This document shows positions 32,589 to 44,155 of a stretch of 64,000 nt of DNA, piece by piece. Both the position numbers and the translations under genes were made by a program. This DNA comes from Ascarosepion bandense. Lineage: Eukaryota; Mollusca; Cephalopoda; Sepiida; Sepiidae. The number at the start of each line of letters is the position of its first letter. Position 1 is the stretch's first letter. The stretch spans positions 5,262,001 through 5,326,000 of the forward strand of contig JBBBDQ010000346.1 of the NCBI GenBank assembly GCA_037127315.1, written 5' to 3'. The notes under the pieces were generated by a model that saw only the letters and a list, made by a program, of their open reading frames with translations, was not told the DNA's origin and made no database searches.

Positions 32589-34010
32589 TATACATTTACC
32601 ATTTATACAATATTATTCAATATTCATCAATTAAACAATTTTATTCAATATTCACAATTTATACAATTTTGTTCAAAAAATAATTTAAACAATTCTATTC
32701 AATATACATAACTGATATAATTTTATTTGATATTCTTCATTTAAACAGCTTTATTCAATATTTCACATGAATACAATTCTATTCAATATTTTGCATCAAC
32801 AATATTTTTTTATTATTCAGCATTGATAAGATGTTGTTCAATATTTATCATTTATACAACTTTATCTAATATTCATCATTATGCACTTTTATTCAATATT
32901 CAGGATTTATATAATTTTATTAAATATTCACCATTTGTGAAATTATAGTCAATAATCAACATGTATACAATCTTAATTGTTATTTACAATTTTATTCGAT
33001 AAACACAATTTATACAATTATAGTAAATATTCATAATTTATACACATTTATTCAATATTCAGCATTTATAAAATTCTATTCAATATTCACTATTTATACA
33101 ATTCTATTCAATATTTATACAATTTCATAGAATATTCCCATTTATACAATTTCATCATTTATAATATTTTAATGGCTAATCAACATTTATACAATTTTAA
33201 TCAATATTCAAAATTTATACAATTCTATTAAATATTTATTATTTATATGATTTTATTCTATATTCATCATTTATACAATTTTATTCAATATTCAACATTT
33301 CTCTATTTTCATTTAATTTTTATCACTTATACAACTTTATTCAATATTCATGTTTTTTATTCACTGTTCATGAAATATTATTCAATATTCAGCATCTATA
33401 CAATTTCTTTCTTTATTCCTTTCTTATAAAATTTCATTCGATGTTCATCATTTATACAATTATATTTATTATTCATAGACTTTTACTCAATATTAAGAAT
33501 CTTTACAATTTTATTCAATATTCACCATTTCTTCACTTTTATTCAATATTCATCATTTATCCACTTTAATTTGATATTCATCATTTGTATACTTTTATTC
33601 AGTGTTCATAATCTATCAACAGTAATTCAATATTCAATAGTTAATTTAATTCAATATTCATCATTTATACGGTTTTATTCAATATTCGCTATTTATACAA
33701 TTCTGTACAATATTTTGTATTTATGCAATTGTATTCCATATTCGTCATTTACAAAATGTATTCAGTATTCCTCATTTATACAATTCTATTCAGTATTCAC
33801 ATATTATATAAATTTATACAATACAAATCATTTGTACAATTTTATTCGATATTCACTATTTATATACTTTAATATTCACCATTTATACAATATTATTCAG
33901 TATTCACTATTCATACTACTGTAGTCAATATTTCTAATTTATATAATTTTATTCAATATTCATGATTTGTACAATTATATTTCATTCAATATTCATTTGT
34001 AATCACTTAT
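32589..34010 (+). repeat. AT-rich minisatellite, main block
   Basis: About 50 imperfect units of 25-30 bp with consensus close to ATTCAATATTCATCATTTAT plus ACAATTTT. Unit length varies and copies are diverged, so it is older than the satellite at 34.8 kb. Frames through it are compositional artefacts. Confidence 0.9.
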
Positions 34011-34309
34011 TGCCATTTAGCTGAAAGCACTTCTTTCTCTTTTTAGTAAAATTTCACAGATTTTGACATTAAAAGCTTTGTATCATGTTTTCATTAAAGT
34101 CTTTTACTGAGATCAACAGTGTTAATAATACATTAGTGAAATGTCAAATATATATTACTGGTGGGGCACAAAAAAGAATCCACCGAGTTTCAAGTAATTT
34201 TCTTTGCTTATCTTTGTATATTGGGAATAGCGTAGGGTGGGATTTTCATATTGCCATCGAAGAGAATAACATTTTTTTTTCCATTGGCACGTGCTTTTGG
34301 ACAAAATTA

Positions 34310-34852
34310 CGAGAGCCATTCAATAAATAAGGTGAATTTTTCTAAGGTGAATTTTTCTTATAAAGATATAACCTTACTTTTTTTTCAACGTAGTCTCCCA
34401 ACAGTTTCACACACTTTTCCCATCTGTGCACAAGCTTCCGTATTGCCTTAGAATAGAAATCTTTGGACTGATGTCTCAGTCAATCGCTCACAGCGCTTTT
34501 GATTTAATCGTCACTTTCAAACTTCTTTAAACAATTTAACCTACTTGCAGACATGTTTTGGCTAAAACATCTGGCACCATATACAGTTGACATTTTCCTA
34601 AGAATTTCAACTGGTTTGCATCCTTCAGCAAGCAAACTCTTTATAACTGACCTCTGTTCAATTCTGGAGCATGCTTTTTGGTCGGCCATCTTTGTTAATC
34701 TCCAAAACTCTCAATTTTTTTAAAATTTACAAAACATATTAAATCCCTTTGAAACAAACGTATAGGAAAATGAATTTTAAAAAGTAAGCTATCTGCATTA
34801 TAAGTTCTTATACCCAAAAATTCACCTTATTTATTGAATGACCCTCGTAGAA
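34310..34852 (-). mobile_element. Internally deleted mariner element
   Basis: The ends are inverted repeats: CATTCAATAAATAAGGTGAA at 34318 and TTCACCTTATTTATTGAATG at 34822. On the minus strand the 5' end is followed by an untranslated stretch, a transposase N-terminus (34689-34504), then a jump to the far C-terminal part (about 34500-34385). Only about 540 bp remain of a usual 1.3 kb. The left end has a 15-bp tandem duplication (AAGGTGAATTTTTCT twice). TA lies next to the ends, as expected for mariner. Confidence 0.85.
34385..34689 (-). pseudogene. Mariner transposase remnant, N- and C-terminal parts fused by deletion
   Basis: The start at 34689 opens MADQKACSRIEQRSVIKSLL, then LAEGCKPVEILRKMSTVYG, the first helix-turn-helix of mariner transposases. 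A stop at 34504-34506 ends the frame at 61 residues. Minus-strand sequence below it reads SVQRFLF..AIRKLVHRWEKCVKLLGDYVEK in pieces, the normal C-terminus. The catalytic DDD domain is absent, so no transposase activity is possible. Confidence 0.8.
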
Positions 34853-37800
34853 GTCCTTATACTGAAAAATTCACCTTATTTATTGAATGATCCTCGTAGA
34901 AGTCCTTATACCGAAAAATTCAGTTTATTTATTGAATGACCCTCGTAGAAGTCCATTATATCGAAAAATTGACCTTATTTATTGAATGACCCTCATAGAA
35001 GTCCATTATACCGAAAAAATTCAGCTTATTTATTGAATAATCCTCGTAGAAATCCTTATACCGAAAACTTCACCTCATTTATTGAATGGCCCTCATAGAA
35101 GTACTTATACTAGAAAATTCACCTTATTTATTGAATGACCCTAGTAGAAGTCGATTATGCCGAAAAATTCACCTTATTTATTGAATGACCTCGTAGGAGT
35201 CCATTATACCGAAAAAATTCAGTTTATTTATTGAATGACCCTCGTAGAAGTCATATGCAAAAGTTCAAATTATTTATTGAATAACCATCGTAGAAGTCCT
35301 TATACCGAAAAATTCACCTTATTTATTAAATGACCCTCATAGGGGTAACCCATACCGAAAAATTCAGTTTATTTTAGTGAATGACCTCGTAGAAGTCATA
35401 CGAAAAATTCACCTTATTTGGTGAATGACCCTCATAGAAGTCCATTATACCGAAAAGATTGACTTATTTATTGAATAATCCTCGTAGAAATCCTTATACC
35501 GAAAACTTCACCTCATTTATTGAATGGCCCTCATAGAAGTACTTATACCGAAAATTCACCTTATTTATTGAATGACCTAGTAGAAGTCGATTATACCGAA
35601 AAAGTCACCTTATTTATTGATTGACCTCGTAGAAGTCCGTTATACCGAAAAATTCAGTTTATTTATTGAATGACCCTCGTAGAAATCCTTATACCGAAAA
35701 AATTCAGTTTATTTATTGAATGACCATCGTGAAGTCCTTATACCGAAAAATTTCACCTTATTTATTGAATGACCCTAGTAAGAGTGTTCCTGCCGAAAAA
35801 TTCACCTTATTTATTGAATGACCTCGTGAGTCATTATACCGAAAATTCAGTTTATTTATTGAATGACCCTCGTAGAAGTCCTTATACTGAAAAATTCGAT
35901 TATTTATTGAATGACCATCGTAGGAGTCATATACCGAAAAATTCACCTTATTTATTAAGAAATGACCCTCATAGAAGTCCTTATACCGAAAAATTCAGTT
36001 TATTTAGTGAATGACCCTCCAGCAAAGTCCTTATACCGAAGATTTCACCTTATTTATTGAACCGACTCATAGAAGTCATTATACCGAAAAATTCAGCTTA
36101 TTTGTTGAATAATCCTCGTAGAAATCCTTATACCGAAAACTTCACCTCATTTTATTGAACAATACATCATAGAAGTACTTATACCGAAAAATTCACCTTA
36201 TTTATTGAATGACCCTAGTAGAAGTCGATTATGCCGAAAATTCACCTTATTTATTGAATATTCCAGCAAAGAAGTCCATTATACCGAAAAATTCAGTTTA
36301 TTTATTGAATGACCCTCGTAGAAGTCGCTTATACCGAAAAATTCAAATTATTTATTGAATGACCATCGTAGAAGTCCTTATACCGAAAAATTGCATATTT
36401 ATTAAATGACCCTCATAAAGTACTTATGCTGAAAAAATTCAGTTACAGTAGACATATGACCCTCGTGAGAATCCTTATCCCGAAAAATTCACCTTATTTA
36501 TTGATAAACCTGTAGAGCCATTATACCGAAAAATTCAGCTTATTTGTTGAATAGTCTCATAAATGAAATCCTTATACCGAAAACTTCACCTCATTTATTG
36601 AATGACCTCATGAAGTACTATACCGAAAAAATTCACCCCTTATTTATTGAATGACCCTAATGATAAAGTCGATTATACCGAAAAATTCACCTTGTTTATT
36701 GAATGACCTCATTGAGGTAAGTACCGAAAATTCAGTTTTATTTATTGAATGACCCTCGTAGAAAGATATTATGCGAAAAATTCAGTTTATTTATTGAATG
36801 ACCATCGTAGAAGTCATATACCGAAAAATTCATACTTATTTATTAAATGACCCTCGCAAGAAGTCCTTATACGAAAAATTCAGTTTTATTTGGTGAATGA
36901 CCCTCGTGAAGTCCTTATACCGAAAAATTCACCTTATTTATTGAATGACCCTCGTAAGAAGTCATTATACCGAAAAATTCACCTTATTTATTGAATGACC
37001 CTCAATACGTCCTTATACCGAAAAATTCACCTCATTTATTGAATGGCCCTCATAGAAGTACTTACCGAAAAATTCACCTTATTTATTGAATGACCCTAGT
37101 GAGAAGTCGATTATGCCGAAAAAATTCACCTTATTTGTTGAATGACCTCAGAAGTCCATTATACCGAAAAATTCAGTTTATTTATTGAATGACCCTCGTA
37201 GAAGTCCTTATACCGAAAAATTTAGGGTATTGGACAGCCATCGTAGAAGTCCTTATACCGAAAAATTCACCTTATTTATTAAATGACCTCGCAAAGTCCT
37301 TATACCGAAAAATTCAGTTTATTTAGTGAATGACCCTCGTAGAAGTCCTTATACCGAAAAATTCACCTTATTTTATTGAATGACCCTGTAGAAGTCGAAC
37401 ATGAAAAATTCAGCTTATTTATTGAATATTATCGTGAATATATACAACTCTTTATCTTATTTACCCAATGGCTTATCATAGAAGTACTCCCATACGAAAA
37501 ATTCATATATTCATTGAAAATGACTATAAAATGAAGTCAATTTATACCGAAAAATTCACCTTATTTATTGAATGACCTCGTAGAAGTCCATTATACCGAA
37601 AAATTCAGTTTATTTATTGAACCGGCCCTCGTAGAAATCCTTATACCGAAAAATTCAGTTTATTTATTGAATGACCATCGTAGAAGTCCTTATACCGAAA
37701 AAAATTCCTTATTTATTAAATGACCTATTAAGTCCTTATACCGAAAAATTCAGATTTATTTAATGAATGACCCTCGTAGAAGTCCTTATACCGAAAAATT

Positions 37801-39480
37801 CACCTTATTTATTGAATGACCCTCGTGATCATTATACCGAAAAATTCACCTTATTTATTGAATGACCCTCGTGAAGTCCTTATACCGAAAAATTCACCTC
37901 ATTTATTGAATGGCCCTCGCAGAGGTACTTATGCCGAAAAATTCTTTGCCTTATTTATTGAATGACCCTATTGAAGTCAAGTTATTAGAAAAATTCACCT
38001 TATTTATTGAATGACCTCGTAGAAGTCATTATACCGAAAAATTCAGTTTATTTATTGAATGACCCTCGTAAAGTCCTTATACTGAAAAATTCAAATTATT
38101 TCATTGAATGACCATCGGCAGTCCTTATACCGAAAAATTCACACACCTTAACGATAGTGACCCTCATAGAAGTCCTTATACCAAAAAATTCGTTTATTTA
38201 GTGAATGAGCCCTCAATGAAAGTCCATACGAAAAATTCACCTTATTTATTGAATGACCCTCATAGAGATCCATTATACGAAAATTCGCTTATTTATTGAA
38301 TAATCCTCGTGAAATCATAGAAAACTTCCTCATTTTTATTGAATGGCCCTCATAGAAGTACTTACCGAAAATTCATGACATTGAATGACCCTGGTAGTCG
38401 TTATACCGAAAAATTCACCTTATTTGTTGAATGACCTCGTAGAAGTCCATTATACCGAAAAATTCAGTTTATTTATTGAATGACCCTCGTGAAAATCCTT
38501 ATACCGAAAAATTCAGTTTATTTATTGAATGACCATCTTGGAAATTCCTTATACCGAAAAATTCACCTTATTTATTGAATGACCCTAGTAGAGAGTCGAT
38601 TATACCGAAAAATTCACCTTATTTATTGAATGACCTCGTAGAAGTCCACTTCTTACCGAAAAATTCAGTTTATTTATTGAATGACCCTCGTAGAAGTCCT
38701 TATACCGAAAAATTCAAATTATTTATTGAATGACCATCGTAGAAGTCCTTATACCGAAAAATTCACCTTATTTATTAAATGACCCTCATGAAGAATCTCC
38801 TTATACCGAAAAATTCAGTTTATTTAATGAATGACCTCGTGAAGTCCTTATACCGAAAAATTCACCTTATTTATTGAATGACCCTCATAGAAGTCCATTA
38901 TACCGAAAAATTCAGCTTATTTATTGAATAATCCTCGTAGAAATCCTTATACCGAAAACTTCACCTCATTTATTGAATGGCCCTCATAGAAGTACTTATA
39001 CCGAAAAATTCACCTTATTTATTGAATGACCCTAGTAGAAGTCGATTATACCGAAAAATTCACCTTATTTATTGAATGACCTCGTAGAAGTCCATTATAC
39101 CGAAAAATTCAGTTTATTTATTGAATGACCCTCGTAGAAGTCCTTATACCGAAAAATTCAAATTATTTATTGAATGACCATCGTAGAAGTCCTTATACCG
39201 AAAAATTCACCTTATTTATTAAATGACCCTCATAGAAGTCCTTATACCGAAAAATTCAGTTTATTTATTGAATGACCCTCGTAGAAGTCCTTATACCGAA
39301 AAATTCACCTTATTTATTGAATGACCCTCGTAGAAGTCCTTATACCGAAAAATTCACCTTATTTATTGAATGACCCTCGTAGAAGTCCTTATACCGAAAA
39401 ATTCACCTTATTTATTGAATGACCCTCGTAGAAGTCCTTATACCGAAAAATTCACCTTATTTATTGAATGACCCTCGTAT
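34826..39480 (+). repeat. Mariner-end satellite, 49-bp monomer, about 95 copies
   Basis: The monomer GAAAAATTCACCTTATTTAT plus TGAATGACCCTCGTAGAAGT and CCTTATACC is the terminal 49 bp of the neighbouring mariner: its right end at 34805-34852 reads AAGTTCTTATACCCAAAAAT then the same TIR. The array begins inside that TIR and ends with CCCTCGTA at 39480. Monomer variants recur in a fixed order as a nine-monomer unit of about 440 bp, with 13-monomer spacing twice. Many monomers have 1-3 bp indels; the last 600 bp are clean. Confidence 0.95.
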
Positions 39481-39828
39481 TTATGGACACGTTGCACTTT
39501 CTGGAAGCATAATGCGCATTTAGCCTTTAAATGCGTTTTAAGAATCTGACATGAATAATACACCATCAATCACATCAAAAGTGTACGAATCTTTCATGGA
39601 TGTTAGGTTTTGGTATCGTTTACAGAGCTTTATTCTTGTTAATTGAATGCGTTTTTGAGTTTCATCATCGCAATCCGATGCCCCCCTCCTCTACTGCTGT
39701 CTCTCTTTATCTTCCAATGACATTTCTCAAGAACGAAACTTTATGCTTCTTTCACCACTCTTGCGACTGCACATTTTTATATGTTTCTGCATTGTCTTCT
39801 TCATTTATTTGAATTCCCAAAACTCTCT
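39481..39828. other. Uncharacterised stretch
   Basis: It sits between the satellite and the RTE-like element. It has a 70-codon frame without domain. Confidence 0.4.
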
Positions 39829-40330
39829 TCTTCTTCTTCTTCTTCTTCTTCTTCTTCTTCTTCTTCTTCTTCTATGTGCCTTGTACTTTCAGGACGTCGA
39901 TAATCATTGCTTTCCACGTCTCCCTATCCCTGGTGGCTCTTAGCACGCTTTCTCCTGTTACACTACGCAACACCCGTTCCGTCATCCACCTGCTCAGGCC
40001 CTTCAAATAGGTTATCCGCTGCTTTCCCCTGTCTCTTTTTCCCTCTATCTGGCTTGTTAGTATCAGCTTCTCGAAGCTCTCTTTTCTCATTGGATGACCC
40101 AGGAACTTTAGCTGTCTCTTTCTAGTGTTCAGTAATAATTTCCTTTTCGTTTCCATCCTTCCCAAAATCTCATTATTGCTCACATGCTTGATCCATGATA
40201 TCCGCAGCGTCCTTCTGGAGAACCACATTTCAGTTGCTTCAAGTTTTTCTTTCATCTTTGAAGGTATTGTCCAGCATTCACTGCCATATTGAAAAACTGT
40301 TTCAATCCTGCCATTCCTCTTGGTTTTCTA
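39829..40330 (-). mobile_element. RTE-like LINE, 3' end with (GAA)n tail
   Basis: The minus-strand frame 40255-39872 (127 residues) reads KLEATEMWFSRRTLRISWIK, TRKRQLKFLGHPMRKE, IEGKRDRGKQRITYLKGL and RATRDRETWKAMIIDVLKVQ, the C-terminus of the RTE-like protein. The (CTT)n run at 39829-39873 is its GAA-type tail, expanded to about 15 units. RTE-type elements usually end in a short repeat tail. The 5' end is truncated near 40330. Confidence 0.85.
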
Positions 40331-40559
40331 CGTATCAGCTTCAGTTTGGAAAATAGGCAGTCAAATTCCTCTGAATCTTCCTATCCATTGTGGCACTTAG
40401 TAGTTATCACATTGCTAATATATCCGCTCGTAGTTCCTGCAACCCATCGCTCAAACTCGTTATAGAGCCTTCATTAACATCAATATGTCATGTGAGTGTT
40501 AGGTTTCCCAAGCATTTTTCCTCATTATATTATCAAGGAATTTCAGCTGCTTTGTCTTG

Positions 40560-41386
40560 ATTCTTGTTAGGGCGCCGCTCCTATTTGACTACAAATGGAC
40601 TGTTCCCATTGCTATATATAGCAATGGTGGATTCTCTACAAGAGAGTCGGTACAGAGTCACTAGACTGACGACTCTACGACACTGTCAGCTCTCTGTCTT
40701 CGCGTAAAGGGCGCTCTCTGCTTCCGAGCAGAGAGCAATAACCCAGTCGTGGTTCCGCCGAAGGGTAGAACCACGACTGGGCAAAAATAGACAGACATTT
40801 TTTGGCCCGGCTATATGGCCGGGAATACCAACAATAAAATGACCATGTGTCACATCCAGCCTTGCGTGGGAAGGCTAGTAAATACAGTCGGTACAGAGTC
40901 ACTAGACTGACGACTCTACGACACTGTCAACACTCTGCCTTCGGGTAGAGGGCGCTCTCTGCTTCCGAGCAGAGAGCAATAACCCAGTCGTGGTTCCGCC
41001 GAAGGGTAGAACCACGACTGGGCAAAAATAGACAGACATTTTTTGGCCCGGCTATATGGCCGGGAATACCCACTATAAAATGACCACGTGTCACATCCAG
41101 CCTTGCGTGGGAAGGCTAGTAAATACAGTCGTAGAGAGTCACTTGAGAGTCTCTAATGAGTTACTGAAGAGTCAGTGCGAGTCAGTGAAGAGTTAGTCAC
41201 ACTTCCGGTGGCGTACCGGAAGTAATCACGTAGACACACGTCTTACGACGGATTGGACTCTTGTATCTTTCTATTGTAAATATTACTAATCACTTCTGTA
41301 CATACTAACCGTCTTTCCACGGAATACAACTTATATTCTGATTCTGATGTTGAGTTATTCATTTATACTTGGCGACATAACAGTGG
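40560..41386 (+). mobile_element. Probable LTR with tandem hairpin-rich block
   Basis: A block beginning around TGTTAGGGCGCC and ending ACATAACA is followed by GTGGCGACGAAGATG, which looks like the primer-binding and leader start of a Ty3/gypsy-type element. A 20-bp palindrome CATTGCTATATATAGCAATG lies at 40608-40627. A 241-bp unit is duplicated in tandem (40646-40886 and 40887-41127). No gag or pol frame follows, so this would be a solo or truncated element. The LTR assignment is inference. Confidence 0.4.
40646..41127 (+). repeat. 241-bp tandem duplication with four hairpins per unit
   Basis: Each unit can form GCTCTCTGCT/AGCAGAGAGC, CCCAGTCGTGGTTC/GAACCACGACTGGG, CCCGGC/GCCGGG and AGCCTT/AAGGCT hairpins in series. 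Downstream at 41190-41222 a fifth, ACTTCCGGT/ACCGGAAGT, follows. The units differ at only a few positions. Confidence 0.9.
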
Positions 41387-41665
41387 CGACGAAGATGTTG
41401 GAAGAAAAAATCGTCCCACGACATTAACAGTGGCGGTGAAGATACTTTAAATTACTTCGAATTTACGCGGAGGTGAAAACCAAAATTCGTCACACAACAT
41501 AATAGTGGCAACAAAGTTACTTCGAATTGCTTCGAATTTACGCAGAAGTGGAAACAAATTTCGTCCCAAACATAACGGTAGTGACGAAGAGATTTCAAAG
41601 AAGAAGAAACCAAAACGCGTCCCACAATACAATAGCGGACGAAGAATTTCAAATTTACACAAAGA
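41387..41665 (+). repeat. Leader repeats after the LTR-like block
   Basis: Units of about 60-80 bp repeat CATAACAGTGGCGACGAAGA and variants, with TTCGAATTTACGC between. Copies are diverged and non-coding. Confidence 0.6.
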
Positions 41666-41956
41666 TTTCAATTGGACAGAGAAAAAAGTTTCGCAGGTCA
41701 TAACAATTCTAAGCATAAGTTCTCTTTCTGTTTCCATTTTCTTTTTTACTTTCTTATTGCTTACTCGATGCATCTATGAAACCCTCAGTATCCTTCTTTG
41801 GAACTAATACAGATTTTAGTTTTATCATCATCAGTGCGCAAAAAAGCATAGCAACCAAACAAACTTTTCTTTAGTTTATAGTGAAATTTATCTGTTTCTC
41901 AGGAACTTGATCCGCTTTTCTTGTTAGTCCAATTCGCGGAGTGACAAAAAATATTT

Positions 41957-42660
41957 TTAATCTAATGTGTACTTAGTACTTTACTCAGCTTCTGGAACGC
42001 GTCCTTTGCCATGCCAATTCGCCTTGGGATCTCTGTGTCGCACTTTCTATCTCCTGTTATAACACTTCCTAGGTATTTAATTTTTTGTACTTGCTCGATT
42101 CTGGTATCCGCCACCTGTATTTGGCATTTTGTGTTGCTCTTTTTGCTGATGACCATGCATTCAGTTTTCCTAAAGTTTATTTATAGCAAAAGAAAGATTT
42201 CACGAGGAACAACGAAGAGAGTGCTGGATTGCTATGTGATGTCAGTCTTCAACACGGCAGTCAATGCTGGACAATATCATCGAAAATGAGATAAAAACTG
42301 GAAACAGCGGAAATGTGATTCTGCAGAAGGATGCTGCGGATATCGTTGACTGAGCAATGATGAGTTGTTAGAAAGAATGGCAACGAAAAGAAAATTAATA
42401 GTGAGCATCAGGAAGAGACAACTGAAGTTCCTGGGACATGCAATCAGGAAGGAGAACCTGATACTTACAGGCCAGATAGAAGGAAAAAGAGACAGAAGAA
42501 GGCAGCGGATAACATATTTGAAGGGCCTGATTAGGTGGATGACGGAACGGGGGTTGTGAGGTGTAACAGGAGAAAACATACTTAGAGGCACCAGGGATAG
42601 GGAGACGTGAAGAACCATGATTGCCTATGTCCTGAAAGGACAGGGCAAATAGAAGAAGAT
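41957..42660. mobile_element. RTE-like LINE with inverted 5' part
   Basis: The left piece (41957-42180) is on the minus strand and encodes MVISKKSNTKCQIQVADTRI, KYLGSVITGDRKCDTEIPRR and GMAKDAFQKLSKVLS. The right piece (42185-42660) is on the plus strand and continues with SRGTTKRVLDCYVMSV, then TKRKLIVSIRKRQLKFLGHA and IEGKRDRRRQRITYLKGL, and ends CAAATAGAAGAAGA. Together they cover one continuous part of the protein, inverted at a single point. This is the structure left by twin priming. Confidence 0.8.
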
Positions 42661-42745
42661 TGTGTACTTTATTACTAACATCTAACAGTAAATAAAAATC
42701 TTTTCAATTTTTCGCTTTTTTGCCTTTTGTTTTGGTGCAAGGAAT

Positions 42746-43052
42746 TGCGTTGTGGTGTAGTGGATATCGACTCAGAACCACAAATCAGGGTACCGTATAC
42801 GAATTCCAGTTGAATTCATTGCATTCACATACGCACAAATACCCTTGGGAAAGGTATTAATCCGTCTCTTCCCTCCAGTTATGGGTTAAATAATTGAACA
42901 GTTTGGGTTCTATAGCCTTGGCTGGTAACCACTCTACCGCAGAAAGCAATGGCAACCTCATGTGGGATAATCTACTGCTCAGTCAGTCATGTCTCTTTTG
43001 AGACATGATCACTCAGAAGCGTGTATCACGTATGGCACTTAACTGACTGACT
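42746..43052 (+). mobile_element. SINE family A copy
   Basis: Full length, from GCGTTGTGGTGTAGTGGATA to GGCACTTAACTGACTGACT. Confidence 0.9.
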
Positions 43053-43378
43053 CTTATCCGACACAATATCAGGATCTTATATTTCAGTCGGCTTTCAGGA
43101 GGCTCATTATATCTCATGTACATTAGTCTAGTTAGAAGAACAACCTATTTTGAGCAACGTTTGATATTTATTAAATATTTTGCAAGGAAAAAACTATAGA
43201 CAACATTTATTTGTTTGAAAAACTCATGCGGAAAATCATTCCACTCCCAAGAATCCATAGTAACTTATTGGTAATAAAATAAAGAATGCTATGGAGAGCC
43301 ATTATCACCTACGTTCGAAAAATATAACACGGCAGTAGAAAATCATTCACCTATTATACAAAAGAATTCATGAGAATT

Positions 43379-43868
43379 TGGTTGGTTGGTTGGTTTGTTT
43401 TATGGCAAATCAACACCTCGGCGGGTCATTTACTGCCAACTAAATTTTTTATTTATTTATTGCTAGTAATACCTTTTTCTTTCAACAATTTATTGTTGTT
43501 TTTATATAAGTTTTGTGTCTAGTAATATTTTTTTCTTTTCGAGTATCAAGATTCATTGGGATTTGTTTTTAAGGGCAGGGTCCCCAAGTCCTACCCTGTT
43601 ATTTAACCCATACCTGGAGGGAAGGGACGGATTAATACCTTTCCTAAAAGTACCATGCAGGGTATTCAACTGGAATTCGAACTCGGCTCACCGATTTCTC
43701 TTTCCGAGCCGATATCCACTGTACCACAACGCACATCCGTCACTAAAGGCTTACAGCACCTGGTATTCCCAAGCGATCACCCATCTAAGTACTGACCAGG
43801 CTTAACGTTGCTTAACTTCGGTGATCGAGCGAGAACCGGTGTATTCAACGTGATATGGCCGTAAGCCT
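43379..43868 (-). mobile_element. Composite 5S-tRNA SINE, best copy
   Basis: On the minus strand, 43868-43748 is a full-length (about 120 nt) 5S rRNA-like head, 43740-43600 a tRNA-like SINE A section, and the remainder a family tail ending in (CCAA)n at 43379. The 5S part keeps the internal promoter region, including AGTTAAGCAACGTT and AGTACTTAGATGGGTGA. Both heads could recruit pol III. Other copies: 832-1238 and 18708-19113. Confidence 0.85.
43748..43868 (-). pseudogene. 5S rRNA-like head of the composite SINE
   Basis: It reads GGCTTACGGCCATATCACGT at the 5' end, GAATACACCGGTTCTCG next, and GGGAATACCAGGTGCTGTAA at the 3' end, which is the 5S rRNA order over the full 120 nt. It is joined to SINE sequence without a terminator, so I treat it as a SINE head and not as a 5S gene. 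Confidence 0.8.
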
Positions 43869-43899
43869 CATGACAATTTAGTGATAATAAAGAAATGAT

Positions 43900-44155
43900 A
43901 AAATATGAAAAAAGCAACAGAAAACCGTCCCCTATCATTACCAAGAAGTCACAGCAACTCAGAAATAATAAAGAAAAGGAATCTGTGGTGAGCCATTATC
44001 CCATATGTTCGAAAGAGATATGATATTAAAAATATATTAAAAAATCAGCAGGAAATCTCTATACTAATATATCAAAGAAATCAAGGCAACTTAATAACAA
44101 AGAAAAGGAATCTGTCGTGAGCCATTATCCCATATGTTCGAAAGAGATATGATAT
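43900..44155 (+). repeat. Tandem copies of an RTE-tail-derived unit
   Basis: GAATCTGTGGTGAGCCATTA plus TCCCATATGTTCGAAAGAGA recurs at about 43980 and 44108, and diverged forms occur at 43285, 44755 and 44872. The unit resembles the RTE-like 3' end (GAGCCATGATCGCCTACGT). About 130 bp apart. Confidence 0.7.

Noticed and set aside
33571..33924. A 117-codon frame in the minisatellite
   Set aside because: Its isoleucine- and tyrosine-rich repeats follow the DNA repeat period.
34826..39480. The regular array read as a CRISPR array
   Set aside because: There are no unique spacers: the whole 49-bp unit is the repeat, and it derives from a mariner end in a eukaryotic genome.
40646..41127. CTGACGA in the 241-bp tandem units as another hammerhead core
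   Set aside because: No helix followed by GAAA was found downstream of it.
43748..43868. A functional 5S rRNA gene
   Set aside because: It is joined directly to SINE sequence in several copies and carries substitutions; no T-run terminator lies at its 3' end.
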